From: DASUBV01 sp035763085
Lineage (GTDB): Bacteria; Actinomycetota; Actinomycetes; Streptosporangiales; Streptosporangiaceae
Direction: 5' to 3'
DNA: 13,943 nt
Assembly (NCBI GenBank): GCA_035763085.1
Contig: DASUBV010000198.1
Span: forward strand, 1-13,943
Within the stretch, counting starts at the first letter, position 1, and every line of letters starts with the position of its first letter. Made by a program: the position numbers and the translations under genes. The notes beneath the pieces are model-generated. The model saw only the letters and a program-made list of their open reading frames with translations. It had not been told where the DNA came from and did no database searches. Shown piece after piece: positions 5,355 through 10,353 of the stretch.

Positions 5355-7051
5355 CCGGCCGCACGGCCGGGCCGGCCAGGGTGCTCGTGCTGCGCTGCCC
5401 GGACTGGCCAGAACCCGAGCCGGAGGCGCGCGAGGCACCGTCACTGGCGCACGGGGCGCCGGGTGGGAGTGCCGCGCATGCGTCGCCGGAGGCGCGGGCC
5501 TTCGAGCCGGTGGTCGCCGTGGTCGAGGAGTTCTGCCCCAAGGTCGAGGTGCTGTGGCCCGGAGCCTGCGCGATCGGCACCCGCGGCCCGGCGCGGTACT
5601 TCGGCGGGGAGCATGCCCTGGTCAGCAAGATCACCACAGCCGTCCGCGCACTGGGCCTGGCCTGCCAGGCAGGCGTCGCCGACGGCCTGTTCGCCGCGGA
5701 GCTGGCCGCCCGGACGGCACCAGCTGGCCCGCTCGAGCCCGACCAGGCCGCATCCGAGGGCGGCGGGACCGTCCTCGGCTCCGGGCCCGCGCACGCCCCC
5801 GGACACGGAAGTGAGTTCCCGGAAGAGCCGCAGCAGCCAGAGCGCCAGGGCGAGCCAGGCGAGCCAGGAGAGCAGGCCATGATCGTGCCGGCCGGCGGAA
5901 CCGTCGCGTTCCTGGCCGGCCAGCCCGTCAGCGCGCTCGGAATGCCCGACCTCACCAGCCTGCTGCCCCGGCTGGGCATCACCACCCTGGGCGAGTTCGC
6001 TGGGCTGCCTGCCGCCGAGGCCGCTAGCCGGTTCGGGGCGCAGGGCGTGCTCGCGCACCGGCTGGCCCGTGGTCTGGACCCGCGCCCGCTGGCTCCCCGC
6101 CCGCCCGCCGCCGACCTGAGCGTCAGGCAGGAGTTCGACCCGCCTGCCGAGCAGGCTGAGCCCGTGATCTTCGCGGCCAAGTCCCTGGCCGAGGACCTGC
6201 ATGCCCGGCTGGCTGCGAGCGGGCTGGCCTGCGTGCGGCTGCAGGTTCAGGTGCGCTGCGCGGACGGGCGGGAGATCACCCGGTTCTGGCGGCATGACGG
6301 GCTGCTGACCGGGCTGGCCGTGGCCGAGCGGGTGCGCTGGCAGCTCGATAGCTGGCGGACAAGCCGCACGCGGAACACGGGCCGCCCCGCGACTCGCGGC
6401 CCGGCGGGCCCCGGCCCCGGGGATGACGATGAGTCCGGGGGCGCCGAGATCACGCTGCTGCGCCTGATCCCCGATCAGCTGGTCCGGGCGGCCGGCCGCC
6501 AGCTCGGCCTGTGGGGCGACGCGGTGGTCAGCGACCGGGTGGCCCGCGCGGCCGTCCGGGTTCAGGCCATGCTCGGCCACGGCGCGGTGACGCGGCCGGT
6601 GCTGGCCGGCGGCCGCCGCCCGGCCGATCAGGTCCTGCTGGTGCCCTTCGGGGACAGCAAGGACCCGCGGCGGCCAGCTGACCGGCCGTGGCCTGGGGCG
6701 ATCCCCGCGCCCGCGCCGTCCACCGTCTACCCCGTGCCGCTGCCGGCCCAGGTCACCGACGACTCCGGGACCCCGGTGACCGTGACCGGGCGGATTCAGG
6801 TATCTGCCCCGCCGGCCCGGCTGTCAGCAGCCGGGTGGCCGGAGGGCGGGCTGGAGACGGGGCTGCCAGCGGCCGGCCGGCCCGCGCTGGCCGTCACCGC
6901 CTGGGCCGGGCCCTGGCCGGTCACCGAGCAGTGGTGGGACCCCGCCCGGGCGTGCCGCCAGGCCCGGTTCCAGCTGGTGACCGAGGACGGCCGGGCCTGG
7001 CTGGCGGTCCTGCAGGATGGTCGCTGGCTCGTGGAAGCCAGCTACGACTAA
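5351..7051 (+). CDS. imuB: ImuB, catalytically inactive Y-family polymerase homologue
   Basis: 566-aa mutasome adaptor. It has the Y-family layout: a palm/fingers region (10-190), a helix-hairpin-helix segment LLPRLGITTLGEFAGLPAAE (204-223), then a little-finger-like region (about 252-380). The polymerase acidic residues are missing: VLVLRCPDWP (11-20) replaces the first metal-binding motif, and VEVLWPG (65-71) replaces the SxDE motif. This marks ImuB rather than an active DinB. The beta-clamp motif QLGLWG is at 384-389, closely matching the QLPLWG of mycobacterial ImuB. ImuB links DnaE2 and ImuA' to the clamp. Two low-complexity insertions (about 122-176 and 338-364) make it somewhat longer than mycobacterial homologues. 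The start overlaps the imuA' stop (ATGA), so translation is coupled. The TAA stop overlaps the convergent phosphotransferase stop. Confidence 0.93.
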   Translation: MTGRTAGPARVLVLRCPDWPEPEPEAREAPSLAHGAPGGSAAHASPEARAFEPVVAVVEEFCPKVEVLWPGACAIGTRGPARYFGGEHALVSKITTAVRALGLACQAGVADGLFAAELAARTAPAGPLEPDQAASEGGGTVLGSGPAHAPGHGSEFPEEPQQPERQGEPGEPGEQAMIVPAGGTVAFLAGQPVSALGMPDLTSLLPRLGITTLGEFAGLPAAEAASRFGAQGVLAHRLARGLDPRPLAPRPPAADLSVRQEFDPPAEQAEPVIFAAKSLAEDLHARLAASGLACVRLQVQVRCADGREITRFWRHDGLLTGLAVAERVRWQLDSWRTSRTRNTGRPATRGPAGPGPGDDDESGGAEITLLRLIPDQLVRAAGRQLGLWGDAVVSDRVARAAVRVQAMLGHGAVTRPVLAGGRRPADQVLLVPFGDSKDPRRPADRPWPGAIPAPAPSTVYPVPLPAQVTDDSGTPVTVTGRIQVSAPPARLSAAGWPEGGLETGLPAAGRPALAVTAWAGPWPVTEQWWDPARACRQARFQLVTEDGRAWLAVLQDGRWLVEASYD

Positions 7052-8118
7052 GCCCCCGCGGAGTCCACCAACGCCCCATCGTCGATGTCCGCGGCGACCC
7101 GCCGGGCCAGGCCCAGATAGTGCCGGGTATGTTCAGCGTCCGGGTAGAACCGCAGCGACCAGTCGGCCTGGCGCAGCACCATGTGCGCCAGGTAGGCGCG
7201 TGCCGCGCGGGTATCGGCCAGCTCGAGCAACCGGGTCCAGAGCCGCCGCCGGACCCCGTCGTGCTCGTAGCAGTAGAACAGCAGCGTGGCTAGGTCGAAC
7301 GCGCGATCCCCGGCCAGGATCGGCGGGTTGATGTCGATCACAGCCGTGATGGCTGCGCCGCCGTCCGAGCGGGCACTGCCCGGGCTGGCACTGTCCGAAC
7401 TGGCACTGCCCTGGCCGGTACTGCCCAGCAGGTTCCACGGGCTGAAGTCGTAGTGCACGAAGTCCGCTGCCGCCGGGACCGCGCCGCAGCAGGAGTCCGC
7501 GACCCTGCGCAGCACCGCCAGCAGGTCCCGGGCGTCCGCCCGGCCGGCCAGCGTCTCGGGCCGGCAGTACCCGTCGCCGCCCTCGGTCAGCGTCTGCCGG
7601 ATCAGGTCGGGCCAGGAGCTCCGCGCAGGTGATCCCGGGCAGGGGTCGCCGGCCGCGGCGTCGCCCGGGCTGAAGTCGTTGGTACCGGCGTCGCCCGGCC
7701 CGGTTCCCAGGCCGGCCTGGGCATCGTTGAGCCGGATGAGCTCGGGCAGCGCAGCCATGATCCGGTCCGCGTCCGGGCGACCGGCCGGGGAAACCAGAGT
7801 GGTCCCGTCAGCCCGTTCCTGAATCCAGAAGACCAGCCCTGCTGCCTGGCCCACGGCGCGCACCAGCGGAGCCGGGTACCCGCGTTCGTGCAGCCGGGCC
7901 ACCACGGCGGTGAGTGCGCGCAGGTAGCTGAGCCCGGCCGGGACCGGGCCGTGCATCAGCTTGAGCAGCAGGACCTCGCCGGCCCGGTCGGTGGCCCAGT
8001 ACACGTTGCCGGACTCGCCGGCCGCCGTCGGCTCCAGCGCGATGAGGTCGAGGCCGGCCTCGCGGCGCAGCAGCCGGAGCAGCTCGGCCGGGTCGCGTGC
8101 GGCGCCGTCGGGGCTCAC
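7048..8118 (-). CDS. Aminoglycoside phosphotransferase (APH)-fold family protein
   Basis: 356-aa kinase-like protein. The N-lobe carries GESGNVYWATD (34-44) and lysine K53 in LLLKLMHG. The catalytic loop FVHYDFSPWNLL (220-231) gives H222, D224 and N229 of the HxDxxxxN Brenner motif. VIDINPPILAGDRAFDLATL (260-279) supplies the metal-binding D262 and the conserved DRAFDLA end. It should transfer phosphate from ATP to a small hydroxylated substrate; the family includes antibiotic, homoserine and choline-type kinases, and nothing here identifies the substrate. Two flexible insertions occur, at about 135-170 and at 232-254, the second coded by 15-bp repeats. The start is GTG at 8118, only 8 bp after the hydrolase stop, so the two genes form an operon. 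The TAG stop overlaps the imuB TAA. Confidence 0.87.
   Translation of the reverse strand: MSPDGAARDPAELLRLLRREAGLDLIALEPTAAGESGNVYWATDRAGEVLLLKLMHGPVPAGLSYLRALTAVVARLHERGYPAPLVRAVGQAAGLVFWIQERADGTTLVSPAGRPDADRIMAALPELIRLNDAQAGLGTGPGDAGTNDFSPGDAAAGDPCPGSPARSSWPDLIRQTLTEGGDGYCRPETLAGRADARDLLAVLRRVADSCCGAVPAAADFVHYDFSPWNLLGSTGQGSASSDSASPGSARSDGGAAITAVIDINPPILAGDRAFDLATLLFYCYEHDGVRRRLWTRLLELADTRAARAYLAHMVLRQADWSLRFYPDAEHTRHYLGLARRVAADIDDGALVDSAGA
7372..7431. repeat. 15-bp tandem minisatellite in the phosphotransferase gene
   Basis: Four 15-bp units begin at 7372, 7387, 7402 and 7417, each starting GGCACTG or GGTACTG on the + strand. They code, on the - strand, for a Ser/Ala/Gly/Asp-rich loop between the catalytic loop and the metal-binding aspartate, where family members can tolerate an insertion. 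Confidence 0.85.
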
Positions 8119-8126
8119 TTACTCGC

Positions 8127-8891
8127 CTACTCAGCGCTGTGAACGTGCTCCAGCACGGTCCGCGTGATGAGCTCGGGCTCGCGCAGGGGTGGCAGGTGAT
8201 CGACGCCGGGCATCCAGATGAGCTGGCAGCCAGGAATCCGCCGGGCCGCTTCCTCGTTGGAGGCGATCAGCGCTGGCCGGTCACGGTCGCCGACCATCAG
8301 GATCGTGGGCGTGCGCACCTGGTCCAGCCGGTCCCAGATGCGCTCGCCGGGCTTTTGATGCAGTTCCTCATTGGCTCCCGCGCGTACCGCCGACCGCAGT
8401 TGCTCCATGACGTCCGGCCCGCCACCGGCGGCAGCCCACAGCCGCTGGAAAAACGCGACCTGACCGTCCTCGTCGTCCTCGACCGCATCCCACTCCGCGT
8501 CCAGTTCCGGCTCATCCGGCCACGGGTAGCCGCTGATGCCCGGGCACAGCAGGGTCAGCGACCGGACCCGGCCGGGGTCGGCCAGCGCCAGCTCGAGCGA
8601 CGTGCCGCCACCCATGCTGCACCCCACCAGGTGCGCCTGACCGACGCCGAAATGGTCAAGAACCCTGATCAGGTCGCCGACCAGGGTGTAGTCCTCGGTG
8701 GCGGCGGGCGACTGGCCATAGGCCCGGACGTCATACCGGATCACCCGGCAGCGCTCGGTCAGCGCGGGCCACATCCGGTCCCAGATCCGGCTGTCGCCGA
8801 CGCCCGGATGCAGCAGCACCAGGACGGGCCCGGACCCGCCGGAATCCTCGGCCCAGAGCTTGTCGGCACCCGCGGTTACGGTGGTCTGCAT
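8127..8891 (-). CDS. Alpha/beta-fold hydrolase
   Basis: 254-aa serine hydrolase. The oxyanion-hole segment is LLHPGVGDSRIW (26-37), the nucleophile elbow is GCSMGGG with S92, the likely acid is D202 or D204 in GDRDRP, and the catalytic histidine is H232 in GVDHLPP. The sequence matches the common esterase/lactonase-like group (3-oxoadipate enol-lactonase-like), but the substrate cannot be assigned. Residues 124-180 form the cap and are notably acidic (DEPELDAEWDAVEDDEDGQ). The ATG at 8891 was chosen over an upstream in-frame start at 8951, which would run deep into the divergent NUDIX gene. TAGTGT lies 7 nt before the ATG, which suggests a leaderless message. The phosphotransferase gene follows after 8 bp. 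Confidence 0.9.
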   Translation of the reverse strand: MQTTVTAGADKLWAEDSGGSGPVLVLLHPGVGDSRIWDRMWPALTERCRVIRYDVRAYGQSPAATEDYTLVGDLIRVLDHFGVGQAHLVGCSMGGGTSLELALADPGRVRSLTLLCPGISGYPWPDEPELDAEWDAVEDDEDGQVAFFQRLWAAAGGGPDVMEQLRSAVRAGANEELHQKPGERIWDRLDQVRTPTILMVGDRDRPALIASNEEAARRIPGCQLIWMPGVDHLPPLREPELITRTVLEHVHSAE

Positions 8892-8904
8892 GCCCGTCAC
8901 ACTA
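8877..8904. promoter_or_regulatory. Possible face-to-face leaderless promoter pair around GCATGC
   Basis: The - strand hydrolase ATG (8891-8889) sits in a GCATGC palindrome that also offers a + strand ATG (8890-8892) in the NUDIX frame. Each ATG has a TAnnnT hexamer exactly 7 nt upstream: TAGTGT on - (8904-8899) and TACGGT on + (8877-8882). No convincing -35 is present on either side, so the + strand promoter in particular is tentative. Confidence 0.4.
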
Positions 8905-8913
8905 GGCCAGACG

Positions 8914-9618
8914 ATGCCGGGGCCGTCCAGCCGTTTTCGCGCCGTCCGCAAGCTCGTCGCCGGGATCGTGCCGGGCGATGCCGCCGAGTCCGCGCATCAG
9001 CGTGACGCGCTGACCTGGCTGGACAGCACGCACGACATCTACCGCCGCGCCAAGCCGGCCACGCCGCCTCAGCACCTGGTGTCCTACACCGTCCTGATGG
9101 ATCCGGCGGCCGGCAGCGTGTTCCTGGTCGATCATCGGCTCAGCGGCCTGTGCCTGCCGCCTGGCGGCCATGTCGAGCCTGACGAGGATCCGGCGCGGAC
9201 CGCCCGCCGGGAGGCCCGCGAGGAACTGGGGGTCGAGGCGGATTTCTCGCTGGCGGGGGAGCGGCCGGTGTTCATCACCGTGACCCGCACGGTTGCGTCG
9301 GCCGCCGATGCCGGCCACACCGACGTGAGCTTGTGGTACGTGCTCGCGGGACACCGCGAGCTGCCGGTCACGCTGGATCCGCGGGAGTTCAGCGGCGGGC
9401 GCTGGTGGTCCGCGGAGGAGGTCGAGGCGGCTCAGGCTGCGGCGGCGCGGCCTGGGGCGGTGCGAGTCGAGGCGGCCTGGGCTGAGGCGGGCGGGGCCGA
9501 GCCGGGCGGGGCGGAGGCAGGCGGGGCGGAGGCAGGCGGGCCAGACCGGTTCGATCCGCACATGAGCCGATTCCTGGCCAAGGTCAGGTTGCTCGGGCTG
9601 ACCGGGTCGACGGGATGA
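8914..9618 (+). CDS. NUDIX hydrolase
   Basis: 234-aa pyrophosphohydrolase acting on nucleoside diphosphates linked to another moiety. The complete Nudix box GX5EX7REUXEEXGU is present from G85 (GHVEPDE, then DPARTARREAREELGV, to residue 107). The N-terminal region HDIYRRAKPATPPQHLVSYT (40-59) and the later TDVSLWYVLAG and FSGGRWW blocks are typical of a large actinobacterial NUDIX subgroup. Substrate is not predictable. Residues about 170-208 are an Ala/Glu/Gly-rich stretch with four 15-bp repeats, after which a conserved-looking end (DPHMSRFLAKVRLLGL) resumes. I prefer the ATG at 8914 because family proteins begin near here. An in-frame ATG at 8890 is possible and would overlap the divergent hydrolase start. 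Neither has a strong Shine-Dalgarno site. Confidence 0.88.
   Translation: MPGPSSRFRAVRKLVAGIVPGDAAESAHQRDALTWLDSTHDIYRRAKPATPPQHLVSYTVLMDPAAGSVFLVDHRLSGLCLPPGGHVEPDEDPARTARREAREELGVEADFSLAGERPVFITVTRTVASAADAGHTDVSLWYVLAGHRELPVTLDPREFSGGRWWSAEEVEAAQAAAARPGAVRVEAAWAEAGGAEPGGAEAGGAEAGGPDRFDPHMSRFLAKVRLLGLTGSTG
9481..9540 (+). repeat. 15-bp tandem minisatellite in the NUDIX gene
   Basis: Four 15-bp units (starts 9481, 9496, 9511, 9526; the last two identical) encode AEAGG, AEPGG, AEAGG, AEAGG. They insert a flexible linker before the C-terminal helix without disturbing the frame. Confidence 0.92.
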
Positions 9619-9690
9619 CCGCGTTCTCGGGTCAGATGGGATGACCGCGTTCTCGGGCCGGCCAGATCCTCGGCTGATCACGTTCTCGTG
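9612..9690. repeat. Three-copy direct repeat after the NUDIX gene
   Basis: GGGATGACCGCGTTCTCGGG occurs exactly at 9612-9631 and 9638-9657. A diverged third copy (TGATCACGTTCTCGTG) is at 9675-9690. The NUDIX stop TGA (9616-9618) lies inside the first copy. Spacing is irregular (26 and 33 bp). This may be debris of a mobile element end or a slippage product. The rest of 9691-9729 shows no gene. Confidence 0.75.
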
Positions 9691-9729
9691 CTGGGAGCTG
9701 CCCTCCATATCACCCGGCGGGCTTGTCCG

Positions 9730-10117
9730 TCATGACGCCTCGACCGCCTCCCCGGTGACATCATCGCGGCCCTGCCAGGTCGTGACGCACGCCTCGTTGC
9801 CCTCGGCGTCACCCAGGATCCAGAACGCGGGTGCCTCGGCGTCGGACAGCAACCGGCCGCCTGCCGCCAGTGCCGCCTCGATCCGCCGGGCGGCCTCGTC
9901 ATGCGGGACCGAGACATCGAAGTGGATGCGGTTGCGCTGCGGGCGCGGCTGATCCATCTGCTGGAACCAGATTGTCGGTCCCTGCCCGTCCGGATCGGCC
10001 AGCCCGCCTTCCGGGCCGGCGTCCCCCGGGCTCGTCGCCGTAACCCATGACCGCCAACCAGAACGGCCTGATCGCAGCGATGTTCATCGCGTCGATGGCG
10101 ATCTCCAGCACCTGCAT
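9730..10117 (-). pseudogene. Glyoxalase-like VOC family gene broken by a one-base frameshift
   Basis: The N-terminal half reads MQVLEIAIDAMNIAAIRPFW and on to MGYGDEPG in one frame. The rest, starting DAGPEGGLADPDGQGPTIWF and ending with FDVSVPHDEAARRIEAAL, APAFWILGDAEGNEACVTTW and a stop at 9730, is in another frame. The switch coincides with a run of five G on the - strand (C run 10023-10027 on +). Removing one G restores a single frame of 128 codons, the same size as the intact VOC gene at 3740-4129. Either the gene is a recent pseudogene or the run holds a sequencing error. The ATG at 10117 matches the family start; one at 10150 would add 11 residues. If functional, it would be a small metal-dependent VOC enzyme or binding protein of unknown substrate. 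Confidence 0.85.
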
Positions 10118-10163
10118 GCATGGGTGGCCGACGGTACGGCTGACATCCATGGGCGGCTGTTTT

Positions 10164-10179
10164 TCGAATTCTTATTCGG
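10164..10179. promoter_or_regulatory. Second LexA-like (SOS) box
   Basis: TCGAATTCTTATTCGG shares the arm structure of the imuA' box and departs from perfect symmetry only at the last base. It lies in the 203-bp gap between the divergent broken VOC gene and the DUF222/HNH gene, whose downstream neighbour is dnaE2. On the - strand it overlaps a weak promoter (CTGACA at 10199-10194, TAAGAA at 10174-10169). On the + strand a possible -10, TATGCT, is at 10210-10215. Which gene it governs is unclear. Confidence 0.6.
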
Positions 10180-10198
10180 ACGAGAAGGCGTTTTGTCA

Positions 10199-10353
10199 GA
10201 CCCGCTCGCTATGCTGGTCGAAGACAGATGATCAGGAGACAGCCCAGTCCGTGGTCAAACAAGTACAAATCATCCCAGTACATACCAAGCCAGTACGGAG
10301 CCAGCCGCAGGAGCTAGACACCGGCGCGAGCTAGCCACAGGGAGGTGACCGCC
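10199..10353 (+). promoter_or_regulatory. Putative long leader of the DUF222/HNH gene
   Basis: If transcription starts after TATGCT (10210-10215), the leader is about 130 nt. It contains a 15-bp periodic repeat (10261-10305, three units sharing AGTAC) and two short unproven reading frames: GTG 10251 to TAG 10334 (27 aa, stop 19 bp before the main ATG) and ATG 10228 to TAG 10317 (29 aa). No hairpin of note was found. AGGGAGGTG at 10339-10347, 6 nt before ATG 10354, is a strong ribosome binding site and fixes the main start. Confidence 0.4.

Noticed and set aside
7888..9005. Open + strand frames across the phosphotransferase and hydrolase region
   Set aside because: They are antisense to genes with intact catalytic motifs and have no domain content.
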